Positions 1-4,756 of a stretch of 5,895 nt of DNA are shown here, piece by piece. The stretch's first letter is position 1. Every line of letters begins with the position of its first letter. Below the pieces are notes generated by a model. That model saw only the letters and a program-made list of their open reading frames with translations, searched no databases and was not told where the DNA came from. Origin of the DNA: Myxococcales bacterium (GTDB taxonomy: Bacteria; Myxococcota; Polyangia; Fen-1088); assembly GCA_003155465.1 (NCBI GenBank), contig PMCR01000534.1:3136-9030 (forward strand), written 5' to 3'. The translations under genes and the position numbers were made by a program.

Positions 1-501
1 ACCCTGGAGGTGAAGTACCGCCAGGCCAGCATCGCCGACGTGCTCGACATGACGGTCGACCAAGCCTGCGGCTTCCTGGAAAACATCCCCAAGCTGCGAC
101 CCAAGCTGGAGACCCTGCGCGAGGTGGGCCTAGGCTACGTGACCCTGGGTCAGGCAGCCACCACTCTCTCCGGCGGCGAAGCGCAGCGGGTGAAGCTGTC
201 GCGCGAGCTGGCCAAGAAAGCCACCGGCCGCACCCTGTTCATCCTTGACGAGCCGACCACGGGTCTACACTTCGCAGACATTGATCAATTGCTGCGCGTG
301 CTGGCGCGCCTGGTGGATGCGGGCAACACCGTCATTGTGATCGAGCACAACCTGGACGTGGTGAAGAACGCCGACTGGGTCATCGACCTGGGCCCCGGCG
401 GCGGCCCCGGCGGCGGCCAAGTCATTGCCGAGGGCACCCCCGACGATGTGGCCAAAGTGCAAGCCAGCTTTACTGGGCAGTTTCTGCGGAAGGTGCTGTA
501 G
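1..501 (+). CDS. uvrA: UvrA excinuclease ABC subunit A, C-terminal part (5'-truncated by window)
   Basis: This is the last 166 residues of UvrA, the DNA-damage-recognising ATPase of cytoplasmic UvrABC nucleotide excision repair. The frame is open from base 1 (TLEVKYR...), so the gene begins upstream. The visible part is the end of the second ABC ATPase domain. It shows the signature LSGGEAQR (about residues 56-63 of the visible part), Walker [12 protein letters not shown] with catalytic Glu at about 84, the switch histidine in IEHNLDV (about 116), and the typical UvrA ending with a DLGPxGG loop and a terminal FLRKVL. The Walker A motif and zinc finger lie outside the window. One oddity is the loop [10 protein letters not shown], where most UvrAs have Glu in GPEGG; it is encoded by a tandem 12-nt repeat at 391-414. 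The stop codon TAG (499-501) lies 2 bp from the stop of the convergent toxin gene. Family assignment is very secure. Confidence 0.97.
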   Translation, partial: TLEVKYRQASIADVLDMTVDQACGFLENIPKLRPKLETLREVGLGYVTLGQAATTLSGGEAQRVKLSRELAKKATGRTLFILDEPTTGLHFADIDQLLRVLARLVDAGNTVIVIEHNLDVVKNADWVIDLGPGGGPGGGQVIAEGTPDDVAKVQASFTGQFLRKVL

Positions 502-503
502 GT

Positions 504-911
504 TCATCTCAGCCAGTGGATCCTGATGTCCTTCTCGACCGCCTTGAACTCCGGGTCGCCGGTGAGGAGCTCGGCGTTCTTCTGCTTGGACAGGGCGGCG
601 GCGAAACAGTCGGCGTAGGACATCCTGTGCATGGCCTTGTAGATGGCTGCCTGCCTGGTGAGGGCGAGGTCATCGCTCACGCCGACGATCTCTATGGGTA
701 GCGCGGCAATCTCCTGAGCCTTCTGCTCTGCCGCCGCCTGGGATAGCCGGCGCATGGTGGTGTAGTAGACTTCGCCCCAGTTGACCGCGCTCATCAAGAG
801 CTTGTGGGTTTCGTCAGCCGCTTGCTGAAGGAGCTTTTCCACCACCTCCGCCGCCGGCTCGTCCTCGAAGAAGGCGAGCAGGGCCCAGCTATCCAGAACC
901 TTGGTGGACAT
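504..911 (-). CDS. vapC: PIN-domain ribonuclease toxin, VapC family
   Basis: This 135-aa protein has the size and layout of VapC toxins, PIN-fold Mg2+-dependent ribonucleases that usually cut tRNA or rRNA and stop translation. The acidic residues expected for the active site are visible: Asp7 in KVLDSWALLAFF, Glu47 in NWGEVYY, Asp101 in SYADCFAAAL and Asp119 in LLTGDPEF. The chosen start (ATG at 911-909) has an AGGAG Shine-Dalgarno 7 nt upstream and puts the first strand at the normal distance from the N-terminus. A start 11 codons upstream (944) would run into the antitoxin gene and add a tail that PIN proteins lack. The antitoxin stop is one base upstream (TGA-C-ATG), so the pair is very probably translationally coupled. 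The specific RNA target cannot be read from the sequence. The catalytic set is complete, so the toxin is probably active. Confidence 0.93.
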   Translation of the reverse strand: MSTKVLDSWALLAFFEDEPAAEVVEKLLQQAADETHKLLMSAVNWGEVYYTTMRRLSQAAAEQKAQEIAALPIEIVGVSDDLALTRQAAIYKAMHRMSYADCFAAALSKQKNAELLTGDPEFKAVEKDIRIHWLR

Positions 912-912
912 G

Positions 913-1158
913 TCAAAGCTCCTGCTCGCGCTTGCGATCCTCAAGCAGGGCCTTCATCACACCGCTGCCTTTCAGGGAGCCGCGCAGGCTCTTGATGTAG
1001 GTGCGGGTGACGGGCTTGATGAGGATGCCTTGCGGGGTGGATTGGACATGGGCACGGGTGCCTTCCTCGATCTCGAACTCCCGACGGAGCCAGCGAGGAA
1101 TGACTACTTGGCCCTTCACTGAGAAGTACACCGTATCTGTCTTCGTCGCCGTCTTCAT
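913..1158 (-). CDS. vapB: AbrB/MazE-type (SpoVT-AbrB fold) antitoxin of the VapBC pair
   Basis: This 81-aa protein's N-terminal half reads as a swapped-hairpin AbrB DNA-binding domain. About residues 10-45 contain VYFSVKGQVVIPRWLRREF followed by an EEGTRAHV turn and GILIKPV strand, the classic 'GQVVIP..lR..l.i..G' pattern. The C-terminal half (about 46-81, rich in Arg, Lys, Glu, with RGSLKGSG and ALLEDRKREQEL) should be the flexible arm that wraps the toxin active site. In such modules the antitoxin binds and inhibits the PIN toxin, and the dimer or complex represses its own promoter. The gene lies immediately upstream of the toxin in the same transcript. No Shine-Dalgarno is seen before the ATG, and the best promoter places the transcript start at or next to the A of ATG, so leaderless translation is possible. 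The start is supported by the close fit to the domain N-terminus. Confidence 0.92.
   Translation of the reverse strand: MKTATKTDTVYFSVKGQVVIPRWLRREFEIEEGTRAHVQSTPQGILIKPVTRTYIKSLRGSLKGSGVMKALLEDRKREQEL
919..923 (-). promoter_or_regulatory. Ribosome binding site of vapC (inside the end of vapB)
   Basis: On the minus strand AGGAG lies 7 nt before the ATG at 911-909. It sits within the last codons of the antitoxin gene. It decides between the 911 start and the longer 944 start, which has no such site. Its place inside vapB fits coupled translation of toxin after antitoxin. Confidence 0.75.
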
Positions 1159-1164
1159 GGTACT

Positions 1165-1192
1165 AGGATACTATCTGTGATTGGTAAGTCAA
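1165..1192 (-). promoter_or_regulatory. Putative sigma70-type promoter of vapBC, possibly leaderless
   Basis: Reading the minus strand, TTGACT (1192-1187, 5 of 6 to the -35 consensus) is followed after 16 nt by TATCCT (1170-1165, 4 of 6 to the -10 consensus). Seven positions past the -10 is base 1158, the A of the vapB ATG, so the predicted transcript would begin at the start codon. The absence of a Shine-Dalgarno in front of vapB agrees with that. This rests on matches by eye only. Confidence 0.5.
1167..1175. promoter_or_regulatory. GATAnTATC palindrome, candidate VapB operator
   Basis: GATACTATC is a perfect 4+1+4 palindrome. It overlaps the proposed -10 element of the vapBC promoter and lies 9 bp upstream of the antitoxin start. 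AbrB-type antitoxins usually autoregulate by binding short AT-containing palindromes in their own promoters, so this is the natural operator candidate. A second TACTA lies 7 bp away at 1161-1165 and could be a half-site. It is short, so chance occurrence is possible. Confidence 0.4.
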
Positions 1193-1217
1193 CTGCCGGA
1201 AGGTAGGAATGCGGCAG
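1193..1217 (+). repeat. Small inverted repeat (CTGCCG / CGGCAG), alternative hairpin
   Basis: CTGCCG (1193-1198) can pair with CGGCAG (1212-1217) across a 13-nt loop. The same CGGCAG is also part of the left arm of the longer inverted repeat at 1211-1301, so the two hairpins exclude each other in RNA. The stretch ggggatttt follows (1222-1229), but the stem is too weak and too far from the T run to call a terminator. Confidence 0.3.
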
Positions 1218-1301
1218 AGCAGGGGATTTTCGTCCACAGCGTGCTTTGTCGGAAACGCGTCGTCGCTATTGTTGACCTTCGATCTTCCTGTGCTCTGCCG
1301 C
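1211..1301 (+). repeat. 11-bp perfect inverted repeat spanning a 69-bp loop upstream of the TIR operon
   Basis: GCGGCAGAGCA (1211-1221) and its exact reverse complement TGCTCTGCCGC (1291-1301) flank 69 bp. After a 2-nt bulge (TG, 1289-1290), GG/CC pairing can extend the stem slightly inward. The element occupies most of the gap between the vapB promoter and the TIR gene and ends 61 bp before the TIR start. It may fold in the 5' leader of the operon mRNA or mark a small RNA. No convincing plus-strand promoter was found within or before it (TTGACC at 1272-1277 lacks a good -10). The rest of the 204-bp gap shows no small gene that can be supported. Confidence 0.35.
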
Positions 1302-1348
1302 TGAGGGTTTCGCGGTAACATGCGACCTGGCGAACAGGAAGCCAGGCC

Positions 1349-1359
1349 AAGGAAGGAAG
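1349..1359 (+). promoter_or_regulatory. Purine-rich ribosome binding site of the TIR gene
   Basis: AAGGAAGGAAG ends 3 nt before the ATG at 1363. It offers overlapping GGA cores with spacings of 5 to 9 nt. It is the strongest ribosome-binding signal in the operon, fits well with this start, and suggests good expression of the first gene. Confidence 0.7.
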
Positions 1360-1362
1360 CCC

Positions 1363-1974
1363 ATGGGCAGGCGAACGTACGACGTGTTCATTTCGTACAG
1401 CAGCAAGGACGGAAAGGTGGCCTCGGATCTGGCGCGGCGTTTGAAGAAGGCCGGCCTGAAGGTGTGGCTGGACGCCTGGACGATTCGCGGGGGCGACCAC
1501 TTTGCCGAGAAGATTGAGGCGGGGTTGGACAAGAGCCGCTCCGTGGCGGTGCTGGTGGGGCCTGGTGGGTACGGCCCCTGGCAGAAGCGCGAGATAGCCC
1601 GAGCCGTCGAGGATCGTGACTTGCGCGTGATTCCTGTGCTGCTCCCGCGGGCGCGGGCTGGCGCGCGCACGCCGCTCGCCCTGGCAGGGTTCTCGCGTAT
1701 CGATCTGCGGGGCGGCCTGGATGACAAGAACGGCATCCGCGCGTTGGTGAGCGCAATCAAGGCCAAACCCAGCAAGGCTGCTGCCCGCGTGGAACCGGTC
1801 GAGGCTGACACGCCCAAGCCGGCAGAGTCCGGGACTGGGGGGGCGATTTCCGTGGTCGGGAACGGCAATCAGGTCGCCACCAATGGGGGCATCGTCGCCG
1901 GCAATGTCACGGGCGGCATCATTGTGACCGGCGGGGGCAACCACCTGCGCGTGAGCAAAGACCGTGGCTGGTAA
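1363..1974 (+). CDS. TIR-domain effector protein with C-terminal Gly/Asn-rich assembly motif
   Basis: This 203-aa protein is a TIR domain (about residues 5-133) plus a Pro/Ala/Glu-rich linker (about 134-160) and a Gly/Asn beta motif (about 161-197). TIR hallmarks are YDVFISYSSKD (6-16, strand A and following loop), GLKVWLDAW (31-39, strand B), the IRGGDHFAEKIEAGL BB-loop/helix segment (41-55), SRSVAVLVGPGGYGPWQKREI (58-78) and LRVIPVLLP (87-95). Glu77 in the WQKRE motif sits where the catalytic Glu of NAD+-cleaving TIRs lies (the W..kE pattern of SARM1). NADase or cyclic-ADP-ribose-type activity is therefore likely but inferred. The 'VGPxGxGPWQ' version is familiar from bacterial TIRs linked to STAND NTPases. 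There is no membrane segment or signal peptide. The gene is first in the operon and overlaps the NACHT gene by 11 bp. Its C-terminal motif matches the N-terminus of that protein, implying direct co-assembly. A scaffold-only TIR is the main alternative. Confidence 0.92.
   Translation: MGRRTYDVFISYSSKDGKVASDLARRLKKAGLKVWLDAWTIRGGDHFAEKIEAGLDKSRSVAVLVGPGGYGPWQKREIARAVEDRDLRVIPVLLPRARAGARTPLALAGFSRIDLRGGLDDKNGIRALVSAIKAKPSKAAARVEPVEADTPKPAESGTGGAISVVGNGNQVATNGGIVAGNVTGGIIVTGGGNHLRVSKDRGW
1849..1953 (+). other. Shared Gly/Asn beta motif, copy 1 (C-terminus of TIR protein)
   Basis: Residues 163-197 of the TIR protein alternate beta-branched pairs with Gly/Asn turns: SVVGNGNQVA, then GGIVAGNVTGG, then IIVTGGGNHLRV. 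Over 29 residues (163-191) it aligns without gaps to residues 42-70 of the following NACHT protein, with 15 identities. The low complexity, lack of charge until the end and G/N turns suggest stacked short strands (a beta-arch or amyloid-like fold) rather than a globular domain. The fold and function are inference. Confidence 0.7.
1964..1974 (+). other. 11-bp TIR/NACHT gene overlap with GTG start (translational coupling)
   Basis: The NACHT reading frame opens with GTG at 1964 while the TIR frame stops with TAA at 1972-1974. Only a weak purine stretch (GAGCAAAG, 1953-1960) precedes the GTG. Ribosomes ending the TIR gene are therefore the likely source of initiation, which would tie sensor level to effector level. 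Confidence 0.6.
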
Positions 1975-4741
1975 ACGCGGGCAGGGCAGCGAAGCGGATC
2001 TCGCGGCGGCATATGCGGTGGCGATGGCCGAGGTGGCGGCGCTGGAGGCGCAACTCGCGGCGGCCGCGCGGGCGGGCCAGGGTTCGTCGGTCACAGGCGA
2101 CGCGAATCGCATCGCGGATCGCGGGGGCATCCTCGCGGGCAACCTGGCGGGCAGTTTCTTGATGACCGGCGGGACACTCCAGGGCGACGTCTACATCGGC
2201 AAGCCCACCACTGATCCGCGCGAGGCGCTCGCTATCTACCGCCGGGTTCTCATTTTCCGGCACAGTCATGTGCATTTGCGCGGAATCGTTCCGTCGTCCC
2301 CTGACGACAAGGGGACCGAGCGTCGGCCGGATTTGGCCGAGGTCTACGTCGCGCTCGACACCAAGTCGCTTGACGAGCCCGCCGAAGGTTTGGGCAAGAA
2401 GCGCGAGCGACCGGAGGCCATTGAACGCAAACCGCTTTCGGCGCTGGCGGCGGCCATTCGCAACCGACAGTTGGTTCTGCTTGGCGATCCGGGGTCGGGC
2501 AAGTCGACCTTCGTGGCGCATCTGGGCCTCTGTCTCGCGGCGCACGCGCTCTTGCCCAAGGATGGGTGGCTCAACCGGCTGCCTGGCTGGCCGCAGGCGG
2601 AAAGCCACCTGGTTCCCCTGCCCGTGGTTCTGCGTGATTTCGCGCGCTCGCCAGCGCTACGGGAAAGCACGGGAGGCGCAAGCGCCAAGCAGCTCTGGGA
2701 CTTCTTGGTCGAACAGCTTGGCAGGCAGAACCTGGCCTTCGCGGCACAGCCGATTGCAGCCGCGCTGGAACAGGGAGAGGCTCTGCTGATCCTCGATGGC
2801 TTGGACGAGATCGCGGATGTCGAGGATCGCGGCCGTGTGCGCGATGCGGTCCAGGCCTTCGCCGCGCGCTACCCCGGCTGTCGCCTCATCGCCACCTGCC
2901 GGACCCTGTCGTACCAGATGGGACCTGGCGGCGTGGCGCTGCCGGGCCTGCCGGCTTTCGAGTTGGCCCCGTTCAACGAAGCACAGATAGACCGGTTCAT
3001 TACTGTCTGGTACGCGGAGCTGGGACGCCTGGGCGTGGTCAGATCCCCGGACGTGGCGCCGGAAACCCGCGCCTTGCAGGCGGCGGTGCGGCGACCGGAC
3101 ATCCGGCGCCTGGCGCCCAATCCTCTCTTGCTGGCAGTGATGGCCGCTTTTCACGCGCACCGTGGACGGCTGCCTGACCAGCGCGCGCAGCTCTACGAGG
3201 ACACCATCAACCTACTTTTGTGGAACTGGGAACAGGCGCGCGCCAGCGCCCCTGGGGAGGATCCAGTTCTGCGCCAGCTTCTGCGCGAAGCGGGCAAGAC
3301 CGACACCGACCTCTATCGCAGCCTGGCCCGGCGGGCCTACCTCGTGCATCTGCAAGGAGGCGGGGAAGGGGATGGGCCAGCGGACATCGCGGAGACAGAC
3401 CTCGAAAAGGATCTGGCCAACCTGCATCCCAGGGGAAGCAAGGACTGGGCGGCCAAGGTGATAGAGGCGATTCGTCTGCGCGCTGGTTTACTCGTTGAGC
3501 GGACGAGTGGCGTATTCGCGTTTCCGCACCGGACGTTTCAAGAATACCTGGCGGGCGCGCACCTGGCGGGTCTGGGCAATTTCGCGACCGAGGCCCTGGA
3601 ACTGGCGAAGCGCGATCTCCCACTCTGTCGCGAGATGCTCTTGCTGGCCGTGGGAAAACAGGTTCATGTGAACAAGGAGGTCGAGCGGCCCCTGTACCTC
3701 GCCAGCGTGCTGTGTCCGGCCGAGGCCATCGAGGATGCGCAAGCCTGGCGGCTCGCATCGCTGGCCGGCGAGATTTTGGCCAAGGTCGGCGTCGACACGG
3801 CCCGCACCAGCGCTGGCGGCGAAGATCTGTGCCAGAGGGTGCGAGGGAGGCTGGTGGCGCTGATCGAAGGGGAAAGGCTTCCCGCGCGCGATCGCGCCGC
3901 TGCCGGCGACGTGCTGGCGGCGATCGGAGATCCGCGCTTCCGCGCCTGCGCGGAATGGTGCCTGCCCGTGGATGACATGGTGGGTTTCGTGGAGATTCCA
4001 GCAGGGCCGTTCCTGATGGGCAGCGACGAGTCGTGGGATGGTCAGGCGGGTGACAACGAGACACCCCAGCACCGGGTCGAGCTGCCGGCATTTTTCATGG
4101 CGCGTTTCCCGGTCACCGTGGGGCAATTTCGTTCGTTCGTCCAGGCGACAGGCAGGAAGCTTGAGGATGAAGCGGAGCTGCGGGAACGGGCCACTCGCCC
4201 GATGACGACCGTGAGCCTGGACGAGGCAGTGGCCTACTGCGCGTGGCTGGATCAAGTGCTTCGTTCGTGGCCCCGGTTGCCGGGCAAGCTCAAGGACGCC
4301 CTCGCTCGCGGCAAGGTGACGCTGCCCAGCGAGGCGGAGTGGGAGAAGGCGGCACGCGGAACCGACGCTAGGATCTACCCATGGGGCGACGAATGGAACC
4401 CGGAGCGCGCGAACACCTACGAGGCTCGCATTGGCTCTACTAGCGGGGTCGGTTGCTTCCGTTCCGGGAAGAGCCCGTTCGGATGCGACGACATGAGCGG
4501 CAACGTTTGGCAATGGACTCGAAGCCTGTACCAAGCGTATCCGTATCCAGCCGAGGTCGAGGCCCGTGCGAAGCGGAAGGCCCTCGGCGGCAGTGAGCTC
4601 CGCGTGGTGCGGAGCGGCACGTCGTTCTTCCTCAGTGAGTGGGGCGCGCGCTCGGCCTATCGCTACTGCTACCTTCCCGAGGATCGCGTGTTCTATCTGG
4701 GTTTTCGGGTGGCAGTGTCCCCATCTTTTTCTGATCCCTGA
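1964..4741 (+). CDS. NACHT-domain STAND NTPase with N-terminal beta motif and C-terminal FGE-like (sulfatase-modifying-factor) domain
   Basis: This 925-aa, NLR-like signalling ATPase appears cytoplasmic. In order it has a short Ala-rich helix (about 13-37), the shared Gly/Asn motif (42-79), a pre-NACHT helical linker ending in VYVAL (about 88-131), and the NACHT NTPase. Walker A is GDPGSGKST (174-182, Lys180), Walker B is LLILDGLDE (274-282, Asp278, with the NACHT-typical DGxDE) and a sensor motif is IATCRT (309-314). Winged-helix and helical parts follow, including LAPNPLLLAVM and FPHRTFQEYL (520-529), then a LPARDRAAAGDVLAAIGDPR bridge (639-658). The C-terminal FGE-like domain (about 675-917) has IPAGPFLMGS, LPSEAEWEKAARG (787-799), MSGNVWQW (844-851) and LGFRVA. 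The GTG start (1964) is forced by an in-frame TGA at 1952-1954 unless Met21 is used, and it overlaps the TIR stop. FGE catalytic cysteines are absent, so the domain is probably a ligand-binding sensor. Family calls are secure; the defence role is inferred. Confidence 0.94.
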   Translation: MAGKRGQGSEADLAAAYAVAMAEVAALEAQLAAAARAGQGSSVTGDANRIADRGGILAGNLAGSFLMTGGTLQGDVYIGKPTTDPREALAIYRRVLIFRHSHVHLRGIVPSSPDDKGTERRPDLAEVYVALDTKSLDEPAEGLGKKRERPEAIERKPLSALAAAIRNRQLVLLGDPGSGKSTFVAHLGLCLAAHALLPKDGWLNRLPGWPQAESHLVPLPVVLRDFARSPALRESTGGASAKQLWDFLVEQLGRQNLAFAAQPIAAALEQGEALLILDGLDEIADVEDRGRVRDAVQAFAARYPGCRLIATCRTLSYQMGPGGVALPGLPAFELAPFNEAQIDRFITVWYAELGRLGVVRSPDVAPETRALQAAVRRPDIRRLAPNPLLLAVMAAFHAHRGRLPDQRAQLYEDTINLLLWNWEQARASAPGEDPVLRQLLREAGKTDTDLYRSLARRAYLVHLQGGGEGDGPADIAETDLEKDLANLHPRGSKDWAAKVIEAIRLRAGLLVERTSGVFAFPHRTFQEYLAGAHLAGLGNFATEALELAKRDLPLCREMLLLAVGKQVHVNKEVERPLYLASVLCPAEAIEDAQAWRLASLAGEILAKVGVDTARTSAGGEDLCQRVRGRLVALIEGERLPARDRAAAGDVLAAIGDPRFRACAEWCLPVDDMVGFVEIPAGPFLMGSDESWDGQAGDNETPQHRVELPAFFMARFPVTVGQFRSFVQATGRKLEDEAELRERATRPMTTVSLDEAVAYCAWLDQVLRSWPRLPGKLKDALARGKVTLPSEAEWEKAARGTDARIYPWGDEWNPERANTYEARIGSTSGVGCFRSGKSPFGCDDMSGNVWQWTRSLYQAYPYPAEVEARAKRKALGGSELRVVRSGTSFFLSEWGARSAYRYCYLPEDRVFYLGFRVAVSPSFSDP
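2087..2200 (+). other. Shared Gly/Asn beta motif, copy 2 (N-terminus of first NACHT protein)
   Basis: Residues 42-79 contain SVTGDANRIA, then GGILAGNLAGS, then LMTGGTLQGDVYIG. This is the partner of the TIR C-terminal motif: 15 of 29 residues are identical without gaps, including GGI.AGN and TGG. The DNA is also similar (about 39 of 53 bases between 1885-1937 and 2123-2175). It sits ahead of the NACHT module, where effector or adaptor domains of NLRs normally lie. Confidence 0.7.
4619..4714 (+). other. Variable-surface-like segment of the FGE domain (non-catalytic, aromatic-rich)
   Basis: Residues 886-917 correspond to the FGE-family tail usually reading like GGSW-N-rich, RSAYR-N-rich, P..R-N-rich, GFR. 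The framework is kept (ARSAYR, LPEDR, LGFRVA), but the polar slots hold FFLS, YCYL and VFYL. By alignment with human FGE, the two catalytic cysteine positions fall on Gly894 and Tyr899, so formylglycine chemistry is not expected. Cys902 is offset by three. This tail is the region rewritten by diversity-generating retroelements in some FGE/C-type-lectin-fold proteins, but no template repeat or reverse transcriptase is visible here. Confidence 0.45.
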
Positions 4742-4747
4742 CCCTCT

Positions 4748-4751
4748 GGAG
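4748..4751 (+). promoter_or_regulatory. Ribosome binding site of the second NACHT gene
   Basis: GGAG lies 5 nt before the ATG at 4757, in the 15-nt gap after the first NACHT stop (TGA, 4739-4741). It supports Met1 over the in-frame ATG five codons later (4772), which has no comparable site. The short gap has no room for a promoter or terminator, so the gene belongs to the same operon. Confidence 0.65.
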
Positions 4752-4756
4752 CAACC

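Noticed and set aside
1272..1321. TTGACC (1272-1277) and TAACAT (1316-1321) as plus-strand promoter elements for the TIR operon
   Set aside because: The two hexamers are 38 bp apart and neither has a fitting partner at 16-18 bp. No plus-strand promoter could be supported.
1320..1517. 65-codon plus-strand open frame starting at ATG 1320, a possible leader peptide
   Set aside because: No ribosome site at proper spacing, and it runs deep into the TIR gene out of frame with Gly/Arg/Glu-rich shadow sequence. The TIR start at 1363 has a far better site.
1189..2142. Minus-strand open frame of 317 codons across the TIR gene
   Set aside because: Arg/Pro/Ala-rich shadow of the TIR and NACHT coding strand. 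It has no domain and would run through the overlap of two well-supported genes.
3207..4534. Two large minus-strand open frames (3207-4091 and 3488-4534) inside the first NACHT gene
   Set aside because: They overlap each other and a well-supported plus-strand gene. Their composition is that of antisense shadows in GC-rich DNA and no start context is convincing.
3986..4714. Active formylglycine-generating enzyme
   Set aside because: The catalytic cysteine positions align with Gly and Tyr, there is no neighbouring sulfatase, and the domain is fused to a NACHT switch, so a binding role is more plausible.
4722..4745. T-rich stretch near the end of the first NACHT gene as a terminator
   Set aside because: The CTTTTTC run is inside coding sequence with no GC-rich stem before it, and the next gene starts 15 bp after the stop.
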